DNA of 64,000 nucleotides from the NCBI RefSeq assembly GCF_050624435.1, contig NC_134535.1:123987731-124051730 (forward strand), written 5' to 3'. Shown here piece after piece: positions 20,636 to 32,782 of the stretch; the stretch's first letter is position 1, and every line of letters begins with the position of its first letter. The position numbers were made by a program, and so were the translations under genes. This DNA is from Tenrec ecaudatus (taxonomy: Eukaryota > Chordata > Mammalia > Afrosoricida > Tenrecidae). The notes under the pieces were generated by a model that had not been told where the DNA came from, ran no database searches, and was given only the letters and a program-made list of their open reading frames with translations.

Positions 20636-20790
20636 AAGCTGGCCCTTTAATATGGGCACTGGCCTGCCAACCATAAGATCAGTGGTTCAGGTCCACCCAC
20701 CACTTGAAGGGAGAAAGAAGAGGTCATCTACTGTCATGAAGACGGATAGCCTCAGAAACCCTGAATTGGAATCAACGTTAATGGGCTTGA
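20636..20790 (+). mobile_element. AfroSINE, sense, diverged
   Basis: gcctgccaaccataagatcagtggttcaggtccaccc followed by gggagaaagaagaggtcatctactgtcatgaagacggatagcctcagaaaccc is a full AfroSINE order (head, middle, tail). Confidence 0.75.
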
Positions 20791-20814
20791 TTTGGGGTTT
20801 GGTAAGTATTTGGG

Positions 20815-20945
20815 GATTTTTTTTAAATCATTTTATTAGAGACTCTTACAGCTATTATAACATTCCATACCATCAGTTGTTTCAAGCATACACATATGTT
20901 GTTAAGTACTTCGAATCGTATTTTTAGCCATTTAGAATCTACCTA
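20815..20945 (-). mobile_element. L1 3' end, antisense
   Basis: The reverse complement of this segment gives the terminal block ataatagctgtaagagtctc...aataaaatgatt of the afrotherian L1. It is diverged and short. The following 300 bp have no recognisable content. Confidence 0.6.
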
Positions 20946-21239
20946 TCTTGCAAACATACACCCCACACTCACCTAAATGCACCCATCTGATAGCCACAGA
21001 TAAGATCAAAGGAAACCAAACCAATTGCCCACGTGGCACTTCAGGCTTAAGGCAATCCTGTGTCTTGCAGCATAGAGCTGAGCTCTGTAGCATTTTCAAG
21101 GCTATGATCTTTCAGAAGCAGATCACCAGGTCTTTCTTCTGCAGATCTTCTGGGTGGGTTCACACTCACCAGCTTTTGGGTTAGAGCACAAAAGCATATT
21201 TATCACCTATAGATAAAACAAACATTTTCATATAAAAGA

Positions 21240-22656
21240 CTCAGAGACACTCAGCCCTGCTGTTGAGTGACATCAAGAAATCTCTTCCATTCTTCTCTAA
21301 CCCGGGAATTCTTTTGTCCTCTTCCCTTCAGGGTGATAATGGCCAGCACATCACCCTGGTTCCTTTGGGGAAAAGGTCCTCTCTCTGGTGAACCAGCACT
21401 AAAGTTGCAAAAAAAAACAACAAAAAGTTGGCTTTGCAACACTGCCATCTTCTGGTCAATTCCTTCACTACTGCGAGTCTCTAGTGACAATTGCAAACAA
21501 TTGCAGGTAGAGCTTCGCTGGGCAAACTTCTGAGGGGAGGCTGGGCCTATGGGGACCTCACAGTATAATCTCCACATGGTGCAAGGACTTCTGTTCCTAG
21601 TCTGTTACACGGCATTTCAGAACTCCTGAGGATAAACATTCCAGGAAACCAAGACAGAAGCTGCAAGGCTTCTTGTGAATAAGCTCCAAAACTCCTGCAG
21701 TATCACTTCACACTGAACTGGCCAAATGTATCACAGGTTTGGCTCAGATTCAAGAGGAAGTGAATCAGGCTTCACAACTTGAACAGAGAGTGGCAAGTTC
21801 ATACTATAAAAGAGCATGCAAAACCACAATAATTTTTTTAAATTAAAAAGCATGTAGTTGAAGGTACTGTGGACATCTTTAGAAATACAATTCACCACAA
21901 TGGATGGATGGATGGATTGTGTAAGAGCTGTAAGAGCCCCCAATAAAGTGATTTATTTTTAAAAATGCAATTTTTTAAATTAGAGCTTAAATTGTGGGCA
22001 CCTCAATTTGCAATAGACTGTGCATGGCAGTGATAGCCCAAAACCTATTGGAGATTTCCAAATCAATTAGCTTCCATTGAATTATTTCTGACCATTAACT
22101 AACGAAGTAGATAATCTTGTCCTGAAGCAGAGTGCATTGGAAAGTAGATGACCTCTGCCCCTTTCTGCCAGCCCAGGGAGGGAATGTCTCTCTTAGGGAC
22201 TTGCTTGAATGTGTCTTTGCTGGAAGTCACCCTACTGGAAACAGTACAGGGGTCGCATCGTCCTGAGTCATGCCCTATTGGTTGAGTCCTGACTGCCTGC
22301 GCCATCCTCTCTAACAACATACATGTCCTAATCATGGTCTTGTCCCTGCTTTTGCAGTCCCACTTAAAACTGTGATGTATTGATCTGCCACCACCCATGA
22401 ACTTGTGATGGCTCCCTTTGTCCCATGCCCTGTGTATCTAGTTTCCTGATGCTGAAAACTTGGACACCATTTTGATCTTGTGCTCACAGCCTCCCTCATC
22501 CAGATGATGTGAGTTTGTGTTGTTTCATACCCTTGAAGACTTAATAAATCTTCTCCTTAAAGGATATTTGAGATTGGGGTCTCTTTTCTACTCTGTTATT
22601 CGGCCACAACATTCACATCTTCTAAAACTTATAAAAAATAAACTTAGCTTCACTCC
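21240..22656. other. Mostly unique sequence with one L1 3' terminus
   Basis: Only 21890-21960 is recognisable: a short sense L1 3' terminus (caatggatggatggatggattgtgtaagagctgtaagagcccccaat...). No coding exons were recognised elsewhere here. Short ORFs up to 108 codons at 21251-21577 lack family resemblance. Confidence 0.5.
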
Positions 22657-23148
22657 TGTGGTAGTTTCATAATCTGGTATCAACTTGCGAAGGGGTGGCA
22701 TCTAGCCTGTCAATCGGGTCACAGCTTGGTGACCTCATTTGGAGGTACCACAGAAATAAATAGTTCACTGGAGGCCAGATACACACAGACTCTTTGCTTC
22801 ATCTTCCTGCTGACAAGCCACATGGAGCTACACTGATGCAACCAGAACCTTGGAATTGGAGGAGTCACATGGAGACCCACACCAGTGCTGAAATGCCTCC
22901 AACGCCACCACAAGACTTTCCACCCACTGACCTATGATCTTCCTGCATTCAGCATCATTGCATGGCTTCATGAGTTTAAAGAGGAATTTATAGACTAGTA
23001 TTGACATATGAGGTAAGAGTGGACTTATGGACTTAATCTGGACTGGGCTGGGATGGTTTCTTAATGTACAATTGCTCTTTGATATAAAGTTCTCTCTTAC
23101 ACATGAATGTCTCTGGATTTGTTTCTCTAGTCTACCCAGACTAACACA
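22657..23148 (+). mobile_element. Solo LTR, ERVL-like, perfect 5-bp duplication
   Basis: TGTGGTAGTTTCATAATC...GACTAACACA is flanked by actcc on both sides (22652-22656 and 23149-23153). At 492 bp it is the clearest sense copy and defines both ends of the family. Near its 3' end gatataaagttctctcttacac resembles a TATA/R-region layout. Confidence 0.9.
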
Positions 23149-24710
23149 ACTCCAAAACGTCTCATCACAATATGACAGAGTTCAGGATGTCGTCTGAGTC
23201 ATCTGTGAAGAAGGCTCCTGGTGTGATGTTCCTGAGGGGCAACATCTCAAGTATAGTTCCTCTCAAACCCGTGACACCAAACTAAAAAGACAAAATATCT
23301 GTCCTGCATATCACCAGTATCAGGATGAGACAAAGGTAGGATGAGGGCCATAAGCATTCCACTCAAAACACTGGGAGTATAGGGAGTTCACAGCAGTGCT
23401 GGTCCCAGCAGTTCAGAAGTCCAGTGAGGCAGGTTACCCTTCCCCTTCCCCTGGGAGTGGTTCTCCAGCTGTCTGTTCTGGGGTCCTAAGCTCTTGGGAT
23501 GCCCCATCCTTCCCATTCCTCTGCCTATTTCGTGCCTATAAAAGTTTGAAGACTCAAAAACCTCTTTTTACTTTGCACTCTCTCTGGCCCTTTGAATGCA
23601 AGGTAGTATAATTATTCCTAACACGGGACAGATAGACTTCCTTTATGTTAATTTATAATTAGCATCCCACTAGAAAAAAGCCACATGGATAAATCCCTTC
23701 CAAATTAACACCTAGCTAACCTAGATGGAGGGGGACAGTGTTGGTTCTGTGGCAGAAGTCCCAGGCCGTGTCACTCATGAGCAGCCATCACATGGCTGAC
23801 AGTGGAGGCTTATGTGCTGCTCAATGCTAAGTAGATTTCAGAGGAGCTTCCAGACTAAAACAGACAAGGAAGAAGGCATGGTGACCTACTTCTGAAAGTG
23901 AGTCAATAAAAACAATAGGGAACACAGCATTCCAATGACCCAGTGGTCCATGGGGACAGCATGGAACCAGGCAGAATCCTGTACAAGGATCGCCTACAAG
24001 TCAGGAGGCAACTCAATGTTAGCTAGCAACATAACAGCTACCTTGAACTAACATGCTAAGTAATGGCGCCCTTAATTGTCTCAGAAGCCCTCTAATGCAA
24101 CCGAAACCATCGAAGAGGCATGGCCTTAAAATTTTAAAAAGCGGTTGACATAACTAAGAAGGCCGTGGAAGGGCCACTGTAGACCTTCCTTTTGTCTTAA
24201 CCAAGATTCTGCAGCTTCCCCTCAAACTCTTGATCCTGAAACCATACTTTTAGTGACAGTGTCCTGGATTGAGCCGATCTTTTCCCTGAGACCATTTAAT
24301 ACTCTCATGGTCTTTGCTCAAAGAAAAATAAAGGCGAGACACTTTTCTCTTTAGACCCCCAAATGTGTCTGAGAAACCTGAGAAGTTCCTATTTGAAACC
24401 TGGACACTTCCTCCTTTCACGCATTTCTACCTGTATCATAGGCAGCTCAAAGAAACCGTCGGTACATTAGACACTCTAGCTGGTGGCCTTTTCAAGCACC
24501 TTAGTATAGGCTATAGTACTGCCAAATGCAAATGGCTCTTTCTCTAGCCCCCACTAGAAACGTCCTGCCTGTCCTTCCAGTTCTTACTCAGTGTCTCTTG
24601 AAGGTCCTTCCACGTTCTTCTTAGTCCCTGGTCCCCAAGCCAAAGTCACGTGTTTCAGGTTTCCTTTATAGCAGTGCTCAATTGATAGACCCAATCTCTC
24701 CTTTGGGTGA
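23149..24710. other. Unique sequence with an RTE-like 3' fragment
   Basis: 23820-24040 (agatttcagaggagcttccaga, caggcagaatcctgta) resembles 36000-36125 and the 3' regions of RTE/BovB-type LINEs. The remainder shows no recognised gene or RNA. Confidence 0.45.
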
Positions 24711-25100
24711 CAAATTGCTACTATGCACAGATCACTCCAAAACGTAGCAGTTTAAAACAACAACCACTTTATTCTTTCTCACAGCTCTGTGGGCTGACTA
24801 AGCTAAACTGGGTGGTCCTCAAGGAGCAAGACAGCAGCTGGAGCTGAAATCATCTGGGGACTGGGTTCTAGGAGAGTGAGACACTTGGTCTCTCTCCCTC
24901 TTCACAGTCTCAGCACCTCTAGCACCAGGTAGCCAAACTCCTTCTTTTGTTATTTTCCAGGTCACTATGCCAAGAGACAAAAGGAGAAGCGACAAGGCTT
25001 TTGATGGCCTTGCTTCAGAAGATGCTGTCTGTTCTAGAGCATCCGATCCGTTGAGTATGTCAGGGGTCTGTGCTCTATGATCCAAGGGGAACTCAAGGAT
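24711..25100 (+). repeat. Old interspersed repeat
   Basis: The block gtagcagtttaaaacaacaaccactttattctttctcacag followed by ctctgtgggctgac resembles a widespread ancient mammalian repeat with a conserved aacaacaaat/actttatt...ctcacag core. Family not assigned. Confidence 0.5.
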
Positions 25101-26490
25101 TCAACTTCTGGATGGAGGTGTGACAAGATCTATCTGATAAAGAGCATTTGGCTCAGCAGTCATGCACTGTAAACTGGGTGTGGTTGATGGTCCGTCAATT
25201 ATTCTTCAGGAAAGCTGTTTCTTTACCTGTTTGATGGGTGATATGTAGCCATAATAATCACCCCAAACACAAAATGTTTTACCAGTCCCCTACTTAAAAC
25301 CCTATCACTACTTTTTGTTATACCAGATAAAGAGAAAAATCCATAACAGAATTGACATAACACTATCTCACATGGTCCTGTATCTCCCTCCAGCCCCATC
25401 TCAGCTATGTCAGTGCACTGAACTTCTCCCTGCTTCCCTACCTTTGAACATGCTGCTTCACCGGCGAGCCCCTTCTTTTATCAGTTGGTCCCACTTGTCT
25501 TTCAACTGTCAATTGAAGTGAGTCATCTTCAGAGGAACTACACAGACTAAGTCAGGTCTTCTTGTTTGGTCTTCTGACTGCATGCAAATTTTTTCTTATC
25601 ATTTGTTCCAATTTGCGATGACCATATTTCATCTATTCTAAGACACAGATGGGCATTTCTTCCTATTTTGACCCCTATGAAAGCAAGATGGATGCTACTG
25701 CTGACACCATTCTTTAATATGATGAAGCACCATATATAAAGCTCCATACGGTGATTTATTCACACCTCTCACACTGCACTACAAACTCCATCAAAGTGTC
25801 TGTTTTGTTCATCCTTATATTCCCAGTGCCCAACCTAGTCCTGCAGGTAATGCATGTACAACAAATATTGATAGAAAAAATGATTAACACATGAAATTGT
25901 CCTATGGTCAAGAAAAATCTGGACCCAACTATCTCTCAGAGCTCTCCCAGTCCTGCTATATGAGCACCCTACATGCTGTGTTATCCAAGAGGCACGCTGC
26001 TGAGAGCCATATTCAGTTGGGCATGAAAAGATTTTAAACCACATGGCAATTTAGTAAAGACAAACTTAGCAAAGGGTTAAGTGCATTAAAGGGGGGAAAT
26101 GAGTAGTTAATAAATCTTCAAAAACAAACTCAGTCTCATCAATTATTTCTTCTTGTGACCCTATAGGACAGGGGAAAACTGCCCCCAGTGGATTTCCAAG
26201 ACTGCAACTCTTCACAGGAGTCGAAAGCCTCATCTTTCTCCGAAGGTGGTTTCAAACTGCTGACCTACATCTCCAGGCTCCTCATAGATCTGAAGTCTGC
26301 TATAAATAACGTACTGAGTTTTGAGCAAAGAATAACAAGCTTTTAATATCCCTTATAAGTCAGATAAAGAGAGTTGAAGTAAATGCTTTAAAAGTTAGAA
26401 AATTCAAAGTTGGTAGAAATATTACACCCATAGGGCAGATTAAAGTTATTTCAGATCAAGTATGAGTCCTAGAAATTAGATAAATGACTA
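25101..26490. other. No gene recognised; one antisense AfroSINE
   Basis: 26130-26285 reads on the minus strand as an AfroSINE (ggtttgaaa-type B box, ctgtcctatagggtcac). The flanking DNA is AT-rich and without recognisable coding content. Confidence 0.6.
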
Positions 26491-28639
26491 CCGTATATAC
26501 CCAAATATAAGCTGACCCGAGTATAAGCTGAGGGTGGAAAATGCAGAAGCTATTGATGAGTTTCAATAATCAAAACCAATGAAAATAAAATTACTAAAAA
26601 TTGAGACATCAGTGGGGTAATGTATTTAAATATTTATTTTAAATAAAAAACATAAATAAAAGGACAAGTCATTTAACATTAGTAAGCCAGCATAGTAAGT
26701 GGAAAATAGGTTCAACAAAAACAATAAGGTATCAACAATGATACCTTAAGAGTACTATTCCCTGAGCTAAGTCAGCAACCAAGCTAAAATGTGGAGTTAA
26801 AATCCTTCAAAACTGGATTCCTCATCATCATCCGTATCCCAATGCAGAACTTCAGCTGGTGTGAGGTCATCATAGACACTGTCCTCACTGAGATCGCTGT
26901 CATCACCATCACTGCTATCATTTTCATACAAAGCACACTCTTCACTGCCATCCACAGCATTACTAATACTACATTTCTGGAAGGCACGTTGCACCATGTC
27001 TTCTGGAATGTCTTCCCATGCATCTTGAACCCACTTTGCTATTAACTCTATGCCAGGCTTCATGAGATTTCCTCCTTTTGTTAGTCGGGCGTGACCAGAT
27101 GACATCCATTCATGCCACATACTTCACACACAGACTTTAAAAGGCTTATTCAAAGATACATCCAGAGGCTGCAGTACAGATGTAAGCCCATCTGGAATAA
27201 CAGCTAAAGTAACTTTACTAGATTTTGCCAATTTTTTTATGTCATCCGATAGGTGGGCTCTGAACATATCCCAAACAAGTAATGATGGCTTTTTCTTTAA
27301 GGCTGCTCCTGGTCATCGGTTCCAAGTTTCTTCCAGCCATTTCTTGTTCCGTCTTCATCCATCCAGCCTTTAACATGTGCATGCACAGTAATTCTTGGTG
27401 GGAAATTGATCTTTTTAGGCAAGGTCTTTCTTTTAAAAATAATGACAGGACACAGCTTAGTTCCATTAGCCAAACATGATAGAACAATTGTAAAGTGTTT
27501 TTTTTTTTTCATTTCCTGTGGTTTTGAGAAAAATATTTTTTTCTCCTAAACTTGGCACAGTTCTGTTGCTTGGAAGATCAAAAGTCATGGCAGTTTCATT
27601 CATATTCCCAATATCTGCCAGGTCATAATTATAAATCCTTCTTTGTTTTATAATAAATGACTGGAATGACATACGGTAATTTTTTCTTCAATGTCTTATG
27701 GCAATTTCTGGGAAATCTTTGTTCTTTGTCTCAAACATAGTAGGCCAAACCTATTTATGAAGTGGGTACACCATCCTGCCGACGCAGCAAATTTTGCAAT
27801 GCTTGGTGCTTTATATTTGTCATTCTTAGGCATTTGTAGAGCACGTATGTGGACTCCCATGCTTGTTACGCAGTAACCATTTTGACGACACTCCATAACC
27901 CATTTATGCAATTCAATCTCTAGAGCCCCATAAAAAAAACGTTAAACCACGGACAGCTTTTTTAGCTTTGGGAATCTGTTCCAAGTCAGCCTTCATTTTC
28001 CACCACTCCCTCACTTGCTTTTAGTCAACACAGAATTCTTCATCAATACAGAATTCCTTACTTGCAATACTGTTATTGCTCTCTTCTGCTCTTGACACAA
28101 CCTTCATTTTGAAACCAGCCTCATATGACTAGCATTTTTGTTTTGATTCAAGAGTATCCATTTCTAATAGGATTAAAAAAACAACTTTGAAATATAGCTT
28201 TCATGGTAATGTCTCCCCCTCCCCCCACCATGACATGTTAGCCAGGAGGGGGTGGGGAGTCCGTGCAGGCAGGGGATGCAGGATGTGAATTAACACAGAG
28301 ACCAGAGGGGAGAGATGGAGCACAGACAGACACATCGGCATAAGTGAATCACTTCTGCAAATTGGAGCTGTCCACATCATAGGACAGCTCTGATTTGTTA
28401 GATGAGTAAACAAACATTCAAAGCCCTGCAGTGTCAGCGGGGCTTTGAATGAACAGCGGAGAAATGGTAATCACCCATGAGATAACGGACGCTCGTCCCA
28501 TTACCTCAGGGGGGAGGGGGTCCCACCGAGATGTTGCACCTCACTGGAGTACCACTGACCTGTGTATAAGCAGCTGAATCCCAGTTTTTCAGCACATTTT
28601 TTGTGCTGAAAAACTCGGCTTATACACGAGTATATGCGG
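26491..28639 (-). mobile_element. Pogo-like Tc1/mariner DNA transposon, ~2.15 kb
   Basis: The left end ccgtatatacccaaatataagctgacc and the right end (reverse complement ccgcatatactcgtgtataagccgag) are terminal inverted repeats. Both ends are flanked by TA, the Tc1/mariner duplication. The interior reads as a pogo-type transposase on the minus strand, with frameshifts and stops. A shorter relative lies at 54531-56150. Confidence 0.9.
26784..28165 (-). pseudogene. Pogo-like transposase remnant (CENP-B HTH plus DDE domain)
   Basis: In minus-strand order: SYEAGFKMKVVSRAEESNNSIASKEF and QVREWWKMKADLEQIPKAKKAVRG (N-terminal HTH), then DIGNMNETAMTFDLPSNRTV (start of the DDE domain), NGTKLCPVIIFKRKTLPKK, HVKGWMDEDG, MSSGHARLTKGGN, and the tail IPEDMVQRAFQKCSISNAVDG plus an acidic segment. 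The first catalytic Asp expected in the GNxDET motif is Asn here, and several stops interrupt the frame, so it is inactive. A domesticated relative such as POGK is excluded by the terminal repeats. Confidence 0.85.
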
Positions 28640-29730
28640 TAAATGCCTGGCTCATATTCTTATCAAATAATACGGTGCTGGAAGTTATACCGAATGCATT
28701 AAGTTTTTAAACTTAAGTTACAATTTGGACTTTAAAGTGAAATCATATAGCGCATGATATGTAAATAAAGTGTAAGTCATAAACTCACACTCAAAATTAT
28801 GTTATATAAGAGCAGAGCGAGGATTGATTTTGTGGGGAAATAGCAGTGAAACCACAGCAGAATTAACAAATATGTAATCTTACAAGTTTAAGTTCTATAA
28901 AGCAAACAATTTGATTGTTTTCTAAGTCTAGTGATGTTAGAAATCCTTAGAGGCTGATAGGGTCGAGGTTACTAGAAGGGCCTCAGAAGACAGGTCTGGC
29001 ATTCTGCTCCCAAAGGGTCACCAACTGGAAACGCTATAGAGCAATCCCACTCTACATACATGGGGATCAACACATGATGTCACTTGAGCCACAGCAACTC
29101 ATTTCCGGAACTATGTTAACTATATGCTTGCTGTGCTTTAATTGGCTTAATCCTCCCGGCATACCCATCCTGCAAGAGGAGGAAGCAGACAAAGCTGTCT
29201 AAATCATTTTTACCTTTGGAAGACTGCATGCAAAGACAAGGCTGCCAAGATGTTAATCATGAGTGATTCTGGGTAGTGAGGACATCAGTGATTGTTACTC
29301 TCTTATTTGTACATTTCAGAATGTTTAGTTTCCATAAAACAAAGAAAAACATCTCTTAGATGCTTGAGATACAGGCGCACTAAGAGACAGTCAATATCAT
29401 AAAAGAACTACAGAAAAGGAAAACCAGCCAAAAGATTAAAATCCTCTCTAGCACCCCAGGCTGAAGGTTCCCTCCAGTCCTGCCTGCCAGACCCTGAACA
29501 TCATCTCCCACCTAATCTCCGTCCAAACCTGATTTAAGAGAAACCTTAAAGCACTTTTCATATTTGAAGCAGCAGTGCCAAAAATAATTTGAGGACTGAA
29601 CTGGATACATGGCTTCTTTAAGCTTTCCTCTATGGCGATAGTTTATCACCTGAACCACTGTGATGAACTTAACATGAAAATCGCAGTCATAGTGTGGGAA
29701 AGATATGAGCCCACCATGGTTCTGTGGTTG
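28640..29730. other. No recognised feature
   Basis: Unique AT-rich sequence. No coding exon, RNA or clear repeat was seen. 28960-29050 has faint AfroSINE-like words only. Confidence 0.45.
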
Positions 29731-29920
29731 TTGGTGTTGTTGTTAGTACTGACAGTTCTGAGTCATAGTAACCCTTCACACAACAAGAGGAAAACACCTG
29801 GGCGGTGTTTTCTTCCTGTTGTCATGTTCGAGCCCATCTTTGCCCACCATGCTAATCTATGTTGTCCAGGGTCTTCCTCTTTGTCGCTGAGCCTCTACTT
29901 CACTAAGTATCACATCCTTT
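29730..29920 (-). mobile_element. RTE/BovB-like LINE 3' fragment, antisense
   Basis: gttgttgttagtactgacagttctgagtcatagtaacccttcacacaaca is the reverse of the RTE/AfroSINE tail (gtcagaattgactc...caacaac). The longer downstream part (gtcttcctcttt) matches the same family seen at 42900-43065. Confidence 0.65.
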
Positions 29921-30572
29921 TAGGGGGACTGGACTCTCTGACCACACGGTGGTGAAAGAGTTGTGCCATCCTTGCCTCTAAGGAGCATTCTGGATGTATT
30001 TCTTCCAAAACAGATTTGTTTGTTCTCTTGGGGTTGTTTTGTTTTATTTGTTTTTGAGGGGAGTTGTTTAGGGTTTTTCAATTTTTTTATTTTGATCATG
30101 CATGCAGTATAAAACAAAACCTGTTCAGTATTAAGATTTACTAGTAATACAATGTAAAATTTTATGTACATATTACAAATTATCCAAGAAAAATTAAGCA
30201 TCTTAATCAGAAATTCTCTTTTGTATGGTCTTATTTCACAGATTTTATATTGAATTCACATGTCACACAATTCAATGATTTAAATATATTTCAGAGTTCT
30301 GCAATCATCACCACAATCAATTTTAGAATATTATCTTCATTCTTATACTCAGTATAATGAGCTCCTGCTTTCCCCTTAACCTCCCCTGACATAACCTTAA
30401 GACTCTATTAATCCAATTGCTATCTCTATATACTAACCTATTCTAGATATCAATAAAAAAATTTAAGCACAACTTTGACAAAATGAAATATAAAAACCTC
30501 AATAAAAAGGAAAGCAAAAAATAATAAAAATAAAATGGGTCTGATTTAAATTTAAAAATTTTTTTTCTACTC

Positions 30573-30705
30573 CCCCCCCCCCGGTTTCCTTCATCTCCCA
30601 GAGGCTTCGATCGCAAGTCCCGGGGTCCTGGCGGGTTGACCCCCGGCTCTACTTGAAGATCAGCATGGCCAGAATCTAGGCTGGGGGTGGGGGGCCAAAA
30701 ATTTA
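30573..30705. other. Short GC-rich, CpG-containing island in AT-rich DNA
   Basis: A run of C, then gcttcgatcgcaagtcccgg and ggcgggttgacccccggctc, then a run of G, lies between AT-rich arms. No coding frame or RNA family recognised. Confidence 0.5.
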
Positions 30706-30868
30706 TTTTTTTTTAAATAAAAATTTCTAATGGGTCAAAATGGAAAACAAGTGATAAGGTGTTAAATTTTAGCCTAACTATTCTGCATTAATCCACTCTC
30801 CAATGTACTCTGTCTGACAGCAAGACTATTCATATACCTGGTCAATAGGCAGAGAGGATTCTCTAGAG

Positions 30869-31343
30869 CAGCGGTTCTCAACTGTGGGTCACAACATCTT
30901 TGGGGGTCAAACGACCCTTTCATGGGGGTTGCCTAAGACCTTCAGAAAACACGTTTTTTCCGAAGGTCTTAGGAACCGAGACACCTCTCCTCTATCCGTC
31001 TCCAGGTGGGTCCACCCACATGCAGATACACCCATGAACGAGTACCCGACGTGAAGACAGTTACCCATGCTACACCATGATTCAAGACAAAATTTAATTT
31101 ATTTGTTATTAGAAATAAATATTTCATAATATATAATTATGTGTTGTTTTGTGATTAATCACTATGCTTTAATTATGTTCAATTTGTAACAATGAAAATA
31201 CATCTTGCATATCAGATGTTTCATAACAATAGCAAAATTGTGGTTATGAAGTAGCAATGAAAATAATTTTATGGTAGGGGGGTCACTACAACATGGGGAA
31301 CTGTATTAAAGAGTTGCAGCATTAGGAAGGTGGAGAACCACTG
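30869..31343 (+). mobile_element. SPIN (SPACE INVADER) non-autonomous hAT element
   Basis: It starts CAGCGGTTCTCAACTGTGGG and ends GGTGGAGAACCACTG, the inverted SPIN termini. It is flanked by a perfect 8-bp duplication CTCTAGAG (30861-30868 and 31344-31351). The internal words tgggggtcaaacgaccctttca and ccgaaggtcttaggaaccgag are diagnostic. At 475 bp it lacks transposase. SPIN was described as horizontally transferred into several tetrapods, including tenrec. Confidence 0.95.
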
Positions 31344-31351
31344 CTCTAGAG

Positions 31352-32224
31352 GCTGAATCTGCATGGGGATTTTGGCCTTTCACTTGTCATCCATAGCTTC
31401 TGCAAACCAGGTGCTCAGAATTTGAGCTCTAATACTGTTTCCTCCTCTGGTCTTAGATTTCATTATTTCCAGTTCTTGGATCACACAGGCTGGTGTTTGT
31501 TCTGTGGAGACTTGGTTGACACCTCACTTGGAAGGCTGTTTGTTTTAAACCAAACCTTTAAGATCCCACAAGCTATTCTTAATAATAGTCTGGCGCCATC
31601 TGATTTCCTCACCACACTTAACCAGAGCACCCATACTTTCCATAATCTCTTCAAAAAGGCAAGTATCAAGTATGGTCACTTCATTAGAACTAATTGTTCT
31701 TAGATTAGGGCTATGGTTAAATGTAAGCTCAAAACCCATTCATATATCTTTGATTTATAAATGTCCCTGGTCTGCTTTAAAGACATCATTACCCTTTTAT
31801 TGGGGAATATTATAAATCACCCCCATGGGGAATATGGTTATTTTATTGGTAATATCATTAGTTTAGATTTAGTGTAGAATTTTAAATACTGTTGAGATTT
31901 ATTTTTGACAGTCCATAGTACATACCATATTCTTCACTAAATCATAATTCAAATACATTGATTCTTCTTTGGTCTTCCTGAATTGATCTTACTTCTCATA
32001 CCATGTCCTGTGAGGTCAGCATTTACTACACAAATATTCGTGGTTATCCAAACATATGTGTTATCACATGTGATGAAATATGTGGGATAACATATAACAT
32101 ATCCCAACTTATACATGTTGGGATAACATGATTGAAAATACCATGACTTGGGGCAGGTGCACCTAAGTTCTCAAAGAAGCATCCTTTCTTTTCAGCACTT
32201 TAAAGAGGTCTTTGCAACAGGTTT
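31352..32224. other. Unique sequence
   Basis: No gene recognised. 32040-32125 contains interleaved inverted words (gggataacat, atgttatcc, catgttgggat), a small cruciform-capable stretch. 31975-32060 resembles 35530-35620 downstream of KLRG1. Confidence 0.45.
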
Positions 32225-32400
32225 ACCCTGGTGACAGACTGGTGACACATTGGGCTGCTACCCAGTTGGAAATCAGACACTCCGTGGAAGAAAAACAAAG
32301 CTTCCTACTCCCATAAAGAGTTACAATCTCAGAAACCTACAAGGGCGACTTTATCAAGTCCAATAGAGTCACAATGAGTCAGAATTGACTCAATGACAAG
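32225..32400 (+). mobile_element. AfroSINE, sense, near complete
   Basis: ctggtgacacattgggctgctac, then a degraded B-box region (ttggaaatcagacactcc), gcttcctactcccataaagag, and the tail tagagtcacaatgagtcag...gactcaatgaca. Confidence 0.85.
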
Positions 32401-32782
32401 AGTTATGTAGCTTACACACCATATATATGCATACTCAGAAAACTCAACTTCACTCAAAGCCAGGTTTTTATGAAAGTGTGGGGAGATGAGAACTACAAAG
32501 CACCACTTGTTCTCATCCACATTCTCCACTGTATCTTTTCACCAAGAACACTACTGTCTATCTGCAAAGGCCACTATAAAAAATAAAAATTTCTCCTCTG
32601 GGAGAAGTAACATGTTAATAATGTAGCACACATCAAAACGGTTCTTGAACTCCAGCAATAGTACACTTGCACAGCATCATCAGATTATCTGAGATTACAA
32701 TACAGAAAGGTACATTGTGACAGAGACTGGGGGCAAGGATAAAAGAGGCAGCATTCTCACTAGAGAAACAAACAAGCTCCAC

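Noticed and set aside
27282-27876. Plus-strand ORFs inside the pogo-like element
   Set aside because: The opposite strand carries the recognisable transposase; these are shadows.
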